Assembly: GCA_030247855.1 (NCBI GenBank)
Contig: JAPDRN010000154.1
Coordinates: 1 to 64,000 of the forward strand
Length of the DNA stretch: 64,000 nucleotides
From: Knufia peltigerae
Taxonomy: Eukaryota; Ascomycota; Eurotiomycetes; Chaetothyriales; Trichomeriaceae
Direction: 5' to 3'
The translations under genes and the position numbers were made by a program. Under the pieces are notes generated by a model. That model was not told the origin of the DNA, ran no database searches, and saw only the letters and a program-made list of their open reading frames with translations. The first letter of the stretch is position 1. Each line of letters starts with the position of its first letter. This document shows, piece after piece, positions 9,223 to 19,622 of this stretch.

Positions 9223-12153
9223 TTACCATTTCCTCCTGGTACCCAAGACGGCAAGGACGATAATCAAGACGCAGACAACCACGCCGACAGCACACATCCA
9301 GCGGTTCAGGTTTCGCCACCACCGGGCGTTTTGGAATTTCAGCTCGGCCGCGCCGGCGAGTTGTCGTTCGGTGCGCAGTCGCGCCAGGACGTCCATCTGC
9401 TCCCACTCACTCAACGCTTCCTCGGGTGGCATGTATTGCTGCCTCGACGTGCGCTCCGAACCCCTCGCGGCGTGGGAGATGGCGTTGGCGTATGCTGCCT
9501 TCTCCAGATCGGCATACGAGCTGGGTCGACGTGGCAACGGGAGGAACGCAGCGACGAACCAAGTCAGAGGCACGACAAAGCCCAGCGCGAAACAGGCAAC
9601 TTGAGTGCTGCGCAGGTTGGCGCGCGGCATGAAGCCGCCAGATCGTGTGGTGATGATGCTGGGTGCCGTCCAACGGCTGTGCGAGTTGAATGGAAACCCG
9701 AACCCCCTCGACGCGCTAGACCCAGTGTTGAGCCGGTTGTCGTGGTGCAAATGCGGCGACCCTGACCAGCGCCGAGATGTCCTTTGATGGACCGGTGAAG
9801 GATGGTAGATGACGGACTGGCTTTCGGAAGGACTGACACTGTATCCGCCGTTGCTGTATCGACGGTAGTGCGTGTGGTGGATGGTGTAGGAGGAGCGACC
9901 ATGGAGCAGTGGCTGTTGGTGTATTTCTACCACGCCAGCCCAATGAGCACGAGGATCAGCAGGAGAAAGTGGCGCAGAGAGAGATCGGTTGTGATTCTGC
10001 GCGGTGGGCGTTTGCTGTCGGGAGAGTGAATATGTCTGACTACGTTGATGCAGAGCTGCAGTCGCGGGTTGTTCGCGGACTGGGTTGGACACAAGTGGTC
10101 CCACGCCGGGGATGATATGTGACTTTCTGGCTTCAACACGGGGACGGGAACGGGTTTTGAGTAGGGCTTCGACACGCTCCGTCAACACCTGGTGAAAGCT
10201 ACGTGGTCGTTGCGGGCTGCCATTGTCGCTGACTTGGGCATTTGGATCATCTGGCCGTGATACTCGGCTCGGCGACAGGGCTAGATTATGCAAATTCGCT
10301 TGGGAGTTACTGGCGTACAGGTATTGGAAGGAGTCGTGATAAAAGCCCGAGTAATATCGCTTGGCCCACGTCGGTATTGGGAGACCATTGGCGGCTGTGC
10401 TCGTGCTTCCTGAAGAAGTTGGCCGAGAAAGAAAACTATGTTGATGTCGTAACTGCGTAAATGATTTCATGGAATTAAGTCGCGATTGCTGCGATGAAGT
10501 CGGTGAATAGATAAAGCTGCCACTGCGGCTAGGATGAGAAGGTGATCTGTATACCTCATCGCTCGAAGGAAGGGCTGACACCTCGTCGGAGGCCTCGTGA
10601 CTTTCATTCTCCTGGTCCAGTACAATCCGAATCTGAGATTGGTTACCAACGTCATTGATGATATAGGCCGAAGCTGGAGCAAGTTCGTCCGAATGCAAGT
10701 AGTCATCTACGTCTAGCTCGAGCTCGGACGAAGCTACACTTGCGGAGCGAGTTTTGATTCCTCTCGAAGCTTCGGATGGCACTGCTGAAAGTCGAGATGC
10801 AAATATCGGCCGGCCACCATCAGTGGACATACTGCGAGACGCCCGCTTCGGAACCACAAGGCCAACGTGTTGGCTTCGTGGTGGCGCGCGTACGATAGGA
10901 TACTGGATTCGAGGAGGACTCGAGCTAAGAGCGGCTTGAAGGCTGGCGTGAGTTCCTGAGAGAGAACTATTATCGGAACTCGGCAGGTCGCTACTGGCGA
11001 TTCTTCGCACGATAGGGCTGGACTCATCCTGGGAATCCTCTACCTGTCGTATGCTTTGAGGCGCCGAAGAAAGAAACCCACGGTTATCTGGAGAAATGAT
11101 GCTAGCTGCTGCCGAGGTCGGAATGTACGGGTCCAACGGTGGACTGGATGCGAGAGGGTTCCTTGCGCCGGCTCTTTCTGCAAAGCTTTGGGTGCTTCCA
11201 ACGGTCTCAGAGCGTTTGCGCTTCCTCGACGATGTCGAGGAAGACCGCGAAAACCTCGAGTATTCCAGGCCTCCATGCCGAGGACCTCCAGGAGAAGAAG
11301 TGCCTAATTTAACCACGAGTGGGCTCGAGGATATATCGGGCAGTGGGAGGTGTTCTGTGCTCGACGTAGTTGCTAGGCGGACGATATTTGGACTTGAGGA
11401 GCTGTCTTGAGCAATACTCGAGCTAGGATCCTCTGAAAACGGTTCAAGAACAGCGCCAGACAGATCTTGAAAGGCTGGTGGTCTAGGACTTGAAGTCACA
11501 CCTAGGACTCTATAGTTTGGGCTTGATGTGGCGGCCACGCGCTCCGCAATGGAGATGAAAGATGATCCGGACGACAATCTCTTCACTGGACGCCTGCCCG
11601 CCGGCAAAGTCGGTAACAAAGCCAAATCATCAGAAGAGATTTTGCGTAGAGAATCCCACGCAAATGCTCCAGATAGACTCTCACTTGAGCTTACACTTCT
11701 CAGTCGCGTCGAATTTGCCGTGCTCGGTCGGAGCGGTGGTGATGTAGCTGTTGAAGGACAAGAAGAGTCTTCCGCCTGAGATTCGTAGAGTTCCCTCAAT
11801 GCTTTGACAGATCGTTTCAACTTCACGCCCTGCCGTGCCGCGCCTTGAGGCGTCCGTTGCCCGTCATTGCTCCTCCCACTGTTGACTTCCCACGGGAAAC
11901 CGAAGAAACTGGTGCTCGACCCGGGAGTGTCCTTCTTTTTCTTGATCGAACTCGGTAGCAGGACATGAGCCGGTTTGGTTGGAAAAGGAGTGGTGTTGTA
12001 AATGCTGATATTCTCTTGTTCGGCCCGCGCATCTCTACCGGACCGGAAAGATAGCTCGTTGGCTTGAGACTGTGTCCGCTCTGCGAGGGGCGTCCTCCCC
12101 GGGGAGGTCCGTTTCGGCGATCTCTGCTTCACCGACGAAGGGGACGAGGACAT
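9223..12153 (-). CDS. Large Ser-rich protein with two C-terminal membrane segments, function unknown
   Basis: A single uninterrupted frame encodes 976 aa. About the first 840 residues are rich in Ser, Pro and Arg with many SS and SP pairs and look disordered, with likely phosphorylation sites. Two hydrophobic stretches follow: around 848-872 (ACFALGFVVPLTWFVAAFL) and around 952-973 (MCAVGVVVCVLIIVLAVLG), ending in a basic tail RRKW. The segment between them is charged, with EALSEWEQMDVLARLRTERQ. There is no N-terminal signal peptide, so the protein is probably inserted through its C-terminal hairpin with a long cytosolic domain. I do not recognise the family. Codon use and the length of the open frame support a real gene. 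Convergent with ERD2. Confidence 0.85.
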   Translation of the reverse strand: MSSSPSSVKQRSPKRTSPGRTPLAERTQSQANELSFRSGRDARAEQENISIYNTTPFPTKPAHVLLPSSIKKKKDTPGSSTSFFGFPWEVNSGRSNDGQRTPQGAARQGVKLKRSVKALRELYESQAEDSSCPSTATSPPLRPSTANSTRLRSVSSSESLSGAFAWDSLRKISSDDLALLPTLPAGRRPVKRLSSGSSFISIAERVAATSSPNYRVLGVTSSPRPPAFQDLSGAVLEPFSEDPSSSIAQDSSSSPNIVRLATTSSTEHLPLPDISSSPLVVKLGTSSPGGPRHGGLEYSRFSRSSSTSSRKRKRSETVGSTQSFAERAGARNPLASSPPLDPYIPTSAAASIISPDNRGFLSSAPQSIRQVEDSQDESSPIVRRIASSDLPSSDNSSLSGTHASLQAALSSSPPRIQYPIVRAPPRSQHVGLVVPKRASRSMSTDGGRPIFASRLSAVPSEASRGIKTRSASVASSELELDVDDYLHSDELAPASAYIINDVGNQSQIRIVLDQENESHEASDEVSALPSSDEVYRSPSHPSRSGSFIYSPTSSQQSRLNSMKSFTQLRHQHSFLSRPTSSGSTSTAANGLPIPTWAKRYYSGFYHDSFQYLYASNSQANLHNLALSPSRVSRPDDPNAQVSDNGSPQRPRSFHQVLTERVEALLKTRSRPRVEARKSHIIPGVGPLVSNPVREQPATAALHQRSQTYSLSRQQTPTAQNHNRSLSAPLSPADPRAHWAGVVEIHQQPLLHGRSSYTIHHTHYRRYSNGGYSVSPSESQSVIYHPSPVHQRTSRRWSGSPHLHHDNRLNTGSSASRGFGFPFNSHSRWTAPSIITTRSGGFMPRANLRSTQVACFALGFVVPLTWFVAAFLPLPRRPSSYADLEKAAYANAISHAARGSERTSRQQYMPPEEALSEWEQMDVLARLRTERQLAGAAELKFQNARWWRNLNRWMCAVGVVVCVLIIVLAVLGTRRKW

Positions 12154-13860
12154 CGCTATCGCATCATCGATGAGGATTCAGTTTGCAGGAATCGTACTGC
12201 AACTTAAAGGCGAGAAAGTGATGACGAAACAACGAAAAGGGGTCCAAGTGGCGGACAGAGTCTCACCAGCTGTGAGGTGTTGGTATAGTAACGAGCGACT
12301 GAAGGTGAGGTGTCTGTGCAGAGTCAACAAAACTTCTGAGCTCAAGAATAGTAGGTCGTATGTGCGGGCGTCATCGCATGCGCTGGACTAGTAGGATGAG
12401 CACTATGGGGCCGGGCCTGCATATGCATGCCGCAGGGCGAATTGGATTGTCTTGGTTGACGGTTGACGGACGGAAGGCTTGCATATGACAGTGGACAATT
12501 GGAGATTGCAGTATTGAGGCCTGAACAATAATGGTCCGTGTCAGGAATGCTGGATATTTTGCGTCTGAGGTCGATTCAAGCCGACCACAGCTGTAGGTCG
12601 AGGGTCAGCCGCCGACAAGAGAACCAGCGAAAGAGCATTATCGATAGCCTCCTCAGGCAGAAGACGGCGGCTGATGCTACTGTGTACAGGATCAGGGGAG
12701 TACAATCTTGGTGAGCCGATGTACTCGTAGTGACGAGCTTGTTCACTCATTTGGTGGAGAGGAATCTCGGAAAAGAATATTGCGCAAGGCTCCATTGGTG
12801 AGAGGCGCAGGTTCTATTGCATCGGTGTGTCAAGGAGTCGCGTTTTCTTGTGATCGCGTGGCAGACGTTGGCAGATTGGAAATCCCCCATTGGGTAAAAT
12901 GATAATACGGAGGAGTGATCCATGTCACGAAATTAACGCGTTAATCTTTGGCCGTTTGATGGAGATGGCCCAAGGGGGTCCATATGGAGGCGAGGCGAGT
13001 GGTGGCTGTGCGTACTTTGTGGGAGACGGAGGAGAGAGGAGGCTCGCTAGTAGGCGTCGTAGTTGATTCGGCGAGTCCATTTGACTAAAAACTGTTTGAT
13101 TTGTTGGCTGATCAAATTGATCCGATGAGCTGGTATTGTACTAGACGGAGTAGAAAAATGAATTGCACAATGTGTGTTGTTCAGAAAAAGGTCAATGAGG
13201 AGGAAGTTGATGGTGGTGACAATAGAATAGCGCAGGCAAATCCTCCGTCGGTACGGAGTACCTACAGACACCATCAAATTACCTGCAACAGCCATGTACC
13301 TGCCACCTATCACATTGTTACTATATACTACTACAAGGTACCTAGCTAGCCACTTCTCTACCAGTGATTGCTACACTCGTACCGCCAAAAAAGAAAAAGA
13401 AACATACACTGTCACAGCTAGAGGCCAGTGAGACCAGTGAGACCTCAAAAGAACACGTCGACGCCTTGACCTCGTCAACAAGCCTGGGCCACTTTCTCGC
13501 TACTCTTCGCGTCTCTCCTTTATCTGTCTGTATGATTGCCTTTGTTTCCAACCATCATTGACCAACTACACCGCTTTTCTCCCTATTATTCACCGGGGTT
13601 CGTCGTTCTAAATGGCACCCATTGATCTGCTGTACAGACTGAGGTCGACCTATTTTGGCCATAAAGGTTCGTCATTGGATTACCTCGGGGTGGCTATTAC
13701 TCCGTGCTCTTGTCTGTACCACAATCACCAGCAAGATGCGAAACTAACTCTGCCCCAAATCTTTTCCAAGTCTCTCCACATCCTCAACTTCGTCTAGTCA
13801 CATTCGTATTCCATTTCTTGAGCCCTTGCCATCTTTTATCGATAGCTGCTGATACGGACA
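12154..13860. other. Divergent intergenic region, Ser-rich protein / RCE1
   Basis: No gene is supported. It contains a perfect 14-bp palindrome around ACGCGT at 12932-12945, a TACGGAGTA word at 13252-13260, and a pyrimidine-rich promoter-like stretch from about 13490 to 13860. Confidence 0.45.
12932..12945. promoter_or_regulatory. 14-bp palindrome centred on ACGCGT (MCB core)
   Basis: ATTAACGCGTTAAT reads identically on both strands. ACGCGT is the MluI cell-cycle box recognised by MBF-type APSES factors. It lies about 0.78 kb upstream of the Ser-rich gene and 0.92 kb upstream of RCE1, so the target is uncertain. Confidence 0.35.
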
Positions 13861-14914
13861 ATGACGACAGAGGAGGAAAAGCCCGTCATCTCGACCGCAA
13901 CTGCAACCGCGCTCTCGGTACGTAACCAGTCCACTCCGGGGTTCATTTGCTGTCATGTTTTTTAACATAACCTCCTTTGACCAGGTGGCCTTCACACTAA
14001 TTTATGTGATACCCTTCTATCTGTCGAGGTCGACGCGACCATCGCCGACCTTGAATCGAGATGCACCTTCGGTCATTCGAGCGCGGATACGCACCGTCAC
14101 TCTGGCCTGCATTGCAGCCTCTGCGGCAACCTTTTATTTACTTGTTGTGACAGCTAAACTGACACCGGTCGATGCTCTACATTTCATGGGTTGGTGGCCG
14201 GTCCAATTGACTGACGTGGTCAAATGTTGCGCTTTGACCTTTCTCCTCTTTCTCGGTCCCCTGTTCGAGAAACTCTTTGTGGAGGGACGCCTGGGTGATT
14301 TGCGCCGTGGTCGGAAAATTGTCGAAACACTAAAAAGTTGGCAAGGCTATCGTAACTATGTGGCCGGTCCTATCACGGAGGAGGTCATCTTCCGCTCTGT
14401 TCTGGTACCAGTACATCTGTTGGCCAAGGTGTCGTCGACAAAGATTGTCTTTCTGACACCACTATACTTCGGAATTGCTCATGTGCATCATTTCTATGAG
14501 TTTATCCTGACTCATCCTCATACACCCCTCCTGCCCGCTCTCTTACGATCGGTCTTCCAATTTGGATACACAACGCTGTTTGGCTGGATAGCCGACTTCA
14601 TCTACCTTCGTACGGGCTCGATTTATGCCTGTATTTTAATTCACACATTTTGCAATTGGGTCGGGCTGCCTCGATTTTGGGGTCGCGTCCAACGCCGAGA
14701 GGAGTATCCGCTGTCACCTATAGCCATACGAGGCAAAGACGATACCGATGCGATCCAAGCTAATGGAAGAGGAGGACCTCAAGACCTCAAGTTGACGGTG
14801 GCCTACTATGTCTTGCTGTTGACCGGAGCCTATTCCTTCTATGCCGGACTATGGCCACTGACAGCGTCATCACTTGCACTGGCCGATTTTGAGGGCAAGA
14901 AGGTTCACTTATAA
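13861..14914 (+). CDS. RCE1: CaaX prenyl protease 2 (Rce1-type intramembrane protease)
   Basis: Two exons (13861-13917 and 13985-14914) joined across a 67-nt intron give 328 aa. Rce1 removes the -aaX tripeptide from prenylated Ras, Rho and a-factor-type proteins in the ER membrane. Seen in the sequence: multiple hydrophobic segments and the CPBP/Abi motifs in order, GPITEEVIFRSV (EExxxR, catalytic Glu pair), FGIAHVHHF (the FxxxH motif), and HTFCNW (HxxxN). Length agrees with fungal Rce1 proteins (~300-340 aa). The ATG at 13861 gives a short soluble N-terminus before the first membrane segment, AFTLIYVIPFYL, where the exon join falls. The 3' flank has an AATAAA at 15019-15024. Confidence 0.95.
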
Positions 14915-15018
14915 GGTTAGACATAGAAATTTATAATAGATGGCTTCTCAGTCGCTGCTCGGCTGAGATTTGCTATGTCCGAGGTCGCTAACGACTTAAC
15001 ACCGACGTCCTTCTCAAA

Positions 15019-15024
15019 AATAAA
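15019..15024 (+). terminator. Possible polyadenylation signal of RCE1
   Basis: AATAAA lies 105 bp after the RCE1 stop codon and about 110 bp before the next start codon. Confidence 0.4.
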
Positions 15025-15132
15025 ATCAGCGATTATTCAGATATGAGAAATTAGATTAAACAAGTTGAGAGACACTTTTGTTGTTTGCTTTCTGACTTGA
15101 TTGCTTAGGATGCGTGTCTATCCTTTTCTAGA

Positions 15133-16512
15133 ATGATGCCTCCCATGAGGCTTGCACGTCTGCATCATCCCGCCCCGTGCGTCCTTCGAACCTCCCCGGC
15201 AGCGCAGCGGGCGACGCTCAAGACGCATGCGGCGCCCGCACCCTTCCCCGTGATCCCTACGTGTCCCGACCCGACATGCCCTTGCTCCTCGATGCCCGCG
15301 GGCCTGGACATAGACCGCAAGGCTCACCTCAGCGGCACCATGTCGGCTCACTCGCAACACCTGATCGTCTCGACCGGGCGGTCCGATTGGACGAGCAGGA
15401 TAGAAAACGAGAGGGACACGGCGGTTTGGGGGAGATTCACGGCCGACGTAAAGTCCATGATGGGGAGAAGAGGCGAATTCTTTGATGTACGTTTTGTCCC
15501 CTAACTTTCTATCCGGTCTGAGATTGTTGTGTACCAATACAACGCGCTTCGACCGCAAGAAAAGCGAGAGCGGAAGCAAGGGGGAGACGAAAAGACTGGC
15601 TGACTTACACCAGTCTTGAATCTCTAGCCGTACCACAACGATGTCATGGTCAGCACATCGTCTTTCGCCCCTCTAGAAGTCGCCGAACGGGAGGCCGAAC
15701 TACAAAGATCCAGCGGAACACCGACGGCCACAAGCGTCCAGGCTCAAAAGACCGTCGATGCCATATTGTTTCCGGCATTCAAACACTTTCGAGGTCTCAG
15801 CACCAAGAACTCCGACGATGGACAAGGCAAAACCAACGGCGACAGCAACAACGCCCGAACGTTGATCAAATCCTTTCTCCTACCCGAAAAAGATAAACTC
15901 AACGCCGTTCACAACCACCTCTCAGAGTCTGAACGGGGAGCAAAGTCCCGCGACCCGTCACTCGCCTCCTCGCTGGATGCGTCGACCGTACAAACCCCCA
16001 CGATCTTGATCTGTAGTCACGGCCAGAGGGACCATAGGTGCGGCGTCCTAGGTCCTCTCCTTCACGACGAGTTTGCAAGGTACATTTCTTGTCGCGATCC
16101 AATCTTCGAAGGTGGAATGGGTGTGAAACTCGAAGCTGTAAAGGGTGCCTTTGTGTCGTCGTCGCTGTCGTCGTCGGCCTCGACTTCCACTTCTTCATCT
16201 TCTTCTACCAATATCCAAAAAGTCCCGGTCAACATCGGTATGATTTCACACGTCGGGGGGCACAAATGGGCCGGGAACGTCATCATCTACGTCCCACCTG
16301 GAGCGCGGCAGTTTCTATACTCTCCTGGAGCCGCCGACGCGGTAGCAGTACCACCGATACGACACCCTCTGGCCGGCGAGGGTATATGGTACGGCCGGGT
16401 CGAACCGAAACACGTCGAGGGGATCATAGAACAGACCCTCTTGAGAGGTAACGTCATCCGGGACCTCTTCCGAGGTGGACTTTCTGCCCACGGCGACGTG
16501 TTGAGGCTGTGA
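15133..16512 (+). CDS. AIM32: AIM32/Apd1-type thioredoxin-like [2Fe-2S] ferredoxin
   Basis: Two exons (15133-15486 and 15628-16512), 141-nt intron, 412 aa. The N-terminus is Arg/Ala-rich and free of acidic residues, consistent with a mitochondrial presequence. A CPDPTCPCS segment follows near residue 39, then the sucrase/ferredoxin-like domain. Key motifs are ILICSHGQRDHRCG (C-x8-C) and ISHVGGHKWAGN (H-x3-H). In the Apd1/Aim32 family these two cysteines and two histidines bind an iron-sulfur cluster. Between them lies a poly-Ser/Thr insert (SSLSSSASTSTSSSSS) that looks like local expansion. The C-terminal YGRVEPKHVEGIIEQTLL fits the family. Yeast Aim32 has been tied to mitochondrial redox quality control; the substrate here is not evident. 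Confidence 0.88.
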
Positions 16513-17040
16513 TATTCGAGGGAGAGGGACCCCCGAAGATTCCTAACTTCCCCGATATGATTGACAGTTACCACCAGTCCCCGCCACTCAGGCGAAAAGG
16601 AGGGACGGCGGTCAAGTCGGTCACGTCGCATTTCAAAATGTCTCATATGAAGAAATAAATGCCCTGTACAAGTACAAAAAAACAACCCAACTCCCTTGCC
16701 CGTTGGAGAGGCACACGAACAAAATCAACACTGGAAGACAACGTAGACACCCAGAGAGAAAAGCGCGAGCCAAGCACAAAGTATATTCAAGTATGTTCAA
16801 AAACGACTATATACAATGCAGCTCATTTACTTAGATATTCTTTTCATTCATATTCATTCTCATGTCTCATCATCTTCCCATTCCCAATGTGCCATGGCGT
16901 TTTAGCTGTTGTCAAAGAATAGTCTGGGGTTCTACAAACGCTCGCTTGAGAAATCAAACCAAAACCAAATCGCTCACTCTCTATCCCTCTTTGTACAGCT
17001 CATATGTAAACTGAAAGTAACAAGCTCCAGGTTCTTCTTG
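16513..17040. other. Convergent intergenic region, AIM32 / RBR ligase
   Basis: Two 3' ends meet here. An AATAAA at 16654-16659 is a candidate poly(A) signal for AIM32. Nothing else is recognised. Confidence 0.45.
16654..16659 (+). terminator. Possible polyadenylation signal of AIM32
   Basis: AATAAA lies 142 bp after the AIM32 stop codon, in an A-rich stretch. Confidence 0.4.
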
Positions 17041-19218
17041 TCACCACCACTGGTTTCGACCCAGGTTCCTTCTTGGCCCGGCCAGAACTAGTTCGTCGAG
17101 ATCCTCATCAAGCTCATCACTGTCCCATTCATCTTCCTGGTCCTGCAACGCAAGCTGCAGAAACCGTTCTAGGCCCATGGCTCGACCGGGACCAGCTGCG
17201 AAGGCACCGTTGGGGTGATTACCTTGACCTGGCGCCGCGTGTGGGAGAATAGGCATCTCGCCATCCTGATGTCCCACGTCATCATTAACCACAACGGCTT
17301 CGGCCTCTACTGGTACTTGCACCTCGTCGACTATTCTCTGCTGACCTGCTTGGGGACGCCGTTGACGATCTCCACCACCTTGCCCTTGGCCGTTTCTCAT
17401 ACCGCGCGGCCGTCTGTCTTGATGACCACGGCCTCTACCATGCAGCATGGCTCTTGGTCGATTGGGCGCGGCAGGTGGTGGGCGTTCAGCGAGGCGAGGT
17501 CGATCCGGCAAGGCAATTCTTTGTGCATTCTCTCCGCCGGGACGTGCAAAATTCACAATTTCGATGACGTTGCGGTTTCGTCGCTGATCTGGTGCAGGCT
17601 CTTCGTCGTCGGTCGAGTCAACTTCGTCAGCAAACGGCCTATTCCCACGAAAAGCGCGGAAATCCTCAGGAGGCAGCTCGTCTTCAGACTCCGTGTCTGA
17701 GTCAACTTCTACATGCCACTCGGCCAATTCGGGATGGTGAAACGCTTGGATATCAACGCCCTCGCCATCACCGGCCTCAAGAACCCATAGTCTCATGTAA
17801 CATGAGCTTGTGGGATCATTGAAATGAGTATATGGGTTTTCTGGCATGAGAAACGCCGAGCACAGGTAACAGAAGTGCGACTTGCATCGGAAACAAATCA
17901 TGTGATTGCAACCCATGGTCTTTTGGCACGGTGCGTTACATGTCGGACAAGGTGTCGAGTACTTTTGCATGTACGCCAGAGATGCAGCCTCCTCCTCGTC
18001 GAGCTCCTTTTGCCGACGTGGACTACAACGAGCCAGTTCGCCATGCCATCCTTTTCGGCAGACACAGCAAAAGGCGTAATCACAGTCTTCGCAGACGGAG
18101 AGGCGCTCAGACATCGGGAGTCCTTCGAGGTCATACTTCTTTTTTTTCTTCTTCTTGCTTTTCGGTGAATGTGCTTCCTCTTCTGATTCGGAGCCGCTGG
18201 CAGTAACACCATTCAAAGGGTCATTCGGCTTGGGATGTTTCTTGGACCGAGCGGCACCCTGACACCATTGCCGCGGACAGTAGATCGTATCCGGATCTGC
18301 CTCCAGCCTCTTTTTCCGCTTCAGACGGACGTATCTTTGGACCAACTCCTGTTCGATGGGGATCTGTAGCAACTCACTGGGATTAAGTGTACGATCGTGT
18401 TTTCGTCTTTTCGATATTTGGCCGTTCATACCCGGTGTCTGACTCTCGTCCTTGCCACATGTTGGGGAGAGACATTTGACACTGTCCACATCGCCCTCCG
18501 TGATACAGCTTTTGTAGAAGTCCTGCAAGCAAGCAACACAGAAAACATCACCGCATTGAAGCATCTTGTGACAGTGAAGACCCTTCTTAGGCTCCAGACA
18601 CACGCCACAGTCAAAGGTGCCTCTTTCAAATTGTTGGCGTTTGGCCTGGAGATCAAAGTCCAACAGTGCAAGCTTCAGATCTGCAGGAATTCGAAAGTCG
18701 GTTGATCCGGCAAGTCCAAACGCGTTCTCTGCCTCTTGTTGTACATGGTCAATGTATGTGTAAACACTCTGGTCCTTCCCTATCTCTTCCCACAGCCTCG
18801 AGCAGTCGTCCCTCAGTTTCTTGAGTATAGCCTGAGGCAGCCATGGTGGTGTCGCAGAGATAGACACCGTTGGTGGGATTTCCTCTGGATAGCCTTCTGG
18901 AAGACTGATTCGAAGTGAGAGGGGGGGGAGATGTGAGAGTTCGTGGGCTTCTAGAGGAGTCTGCTGTGAGACTGACTGTTTCGAAGGGAAGTCACCTTCA
19001 TCTTGATCAGAGGACGATGGTGGCGTCAACACCGCAGGTGGTACTCCAGTCTCCGCTGATTTGAACAGGAGCCGTAGTGGTTGTATAGGTGTTACTCCAA
19101 GCTCGAGGGTTGCAATATAGGGATTGGATGGGTCGATGACAAGTTCTGGAAAGATTGCCGCTATAGAAGAGAGTTCAGTCGTTCTCTCATCCTCAGCGGC
19201 GCCCGGGTCATCGTCCAT
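17041..19218 (-). CDS. ITT1: RWD and RING-between-RING E3 ubiquitin ligase (ITT1/RNF14 type)
   Basis: One intronless frame, 725 aa. An RWD domain covers about residues 10-170. RING1 begins at about residue 204 (CGVCLEPKKG ... CGDVFCVACL). An IBR region lies at about 314-400 (YCPRQWCQG, then CEDCDYAFCCVCRKGWHG), and RING2 at about 424-453 with CPTC ... GCNHMICFRC. Cys437 in GCNHM corresponds to the catalytic cysteine that takes ubiquitin as a thioester in RBR ligases. An acidic/lysine-rich insert (about 340-362, KKKKKKK) splits the IBR. The C-terminal ~200 residues are disordered and Arg/Gly/Pro-rich, with RGRGRGH-like repeats that could bind RNA, and end in an acidic tail. The architecture equals human RNF14 and yeast Itt1; Itt1 has been linked to translation termination and RNF14 to stalled ribosomes. 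Confidence 0.92.
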   Translation of the reverse strand: MDDDPGAAEDERTTELSSIAAIFPELVIDPSNPYIATLELGVTPIQPLRLLFKSAETGVPPAVLTPPSSSDQDEGDFPSKQSVSQQTPLEAHELSHLPPLSLRISLPEGYPEEIPPTVSISATPPWLPQAILKKLRDDCSRLWEEIGKDQSVYTYIDHVQQEAENAFGLAGSTDFRIPADLKLALLDFDLQAKRQQFERGTFDCGVCLEPKKGLHCHKMLQCGDVFCVACLQDFYKSCITEGDVDSVKCLSPTCGKDESQTPGMNGQISKRRKHDRTLNPSELLQIPIEQELVQRYVRLKRKKRLEADPDTIYCPRQWCQGAARSKKHPKPNDPLNGVTASGSESEEEAHSPKSKKKKKKKYDLEGLPMSERLSVCEDCDYAFCCVCRKGWHGELARCSPRRQKELDEEEAASLAYMQKYSTPCPTCNAPCQKTMGCNHMICFRCKSHFCYLCSAFLMPENPYTHFNDPTSSCYMRLWVLEAGDGEGVDIQAFHHPELAEWHVEVDSDTESEDELPPEDFRAFRGNRPFADEVDSTDDEEPAPDQRRNRNVIEIVNFARPGGENAQRIALPDRPRLAERPPPAAPNRPRAMLHGRGRGHQDRRPRGMRNGQGQGGGDRQRRPQAGQQRIVDEVQVPVEAEAVVVNDDVGHQDGEMPILPHAAPGQGNHPNGAFAAGPGRAMGLERFLQLALQDQEDEWDSDELDEDLDELVLAGPRRNLGRNQWW

Positions 19219-19622
19219 GCTGCGAGGGGTGAATCGTGGCGGCGGTATTCAAGAATGCCACGAGGATCCCGGCGACACTTGTGGGAACAACCACAAGGCA
19301 CGAGATGCAGAGGAAGGGCAGTTGAGACGAAACTGTTTTTAAGTAATCAGAAGGAATATCCATGAAGAGGATGGAAAATACGACCTCTGTATTTCTCACC
19401 ACCACATGAGTCCAGAACACTCACTTGCCTAGAAGTAAGGCAAAGAATGACGCAGGCCCGAAAAAATATCTGGGGAAATATCCGACGAGCCAGAAATGCT
19501 CAACTAAAGGGGTACATTTTTTGCCTCGATTCAATAACCACGATTTTCTACTCCGCTACTTCGCATTTATATCTACCGTCACTATCTAACACACTACGAT
19601 CCCCGACAACTGGTTTGGGTCA
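19219..19622. promoter_or_regulatory. Divergent promoter region, RBR ligase / CAX4
   Basis: 404 bp separate the start codons of two genes transcribed away from each other, so both promoters must lie here. No convincing specific element is seen. Confidence 0.5.

Noticed and set aside
9331..9765. Antisense open frames across the Ser-rich gene
   Set aside because: Mirror frames produced by GC-rich codon use of the 976-aa gene; no domain of their own.
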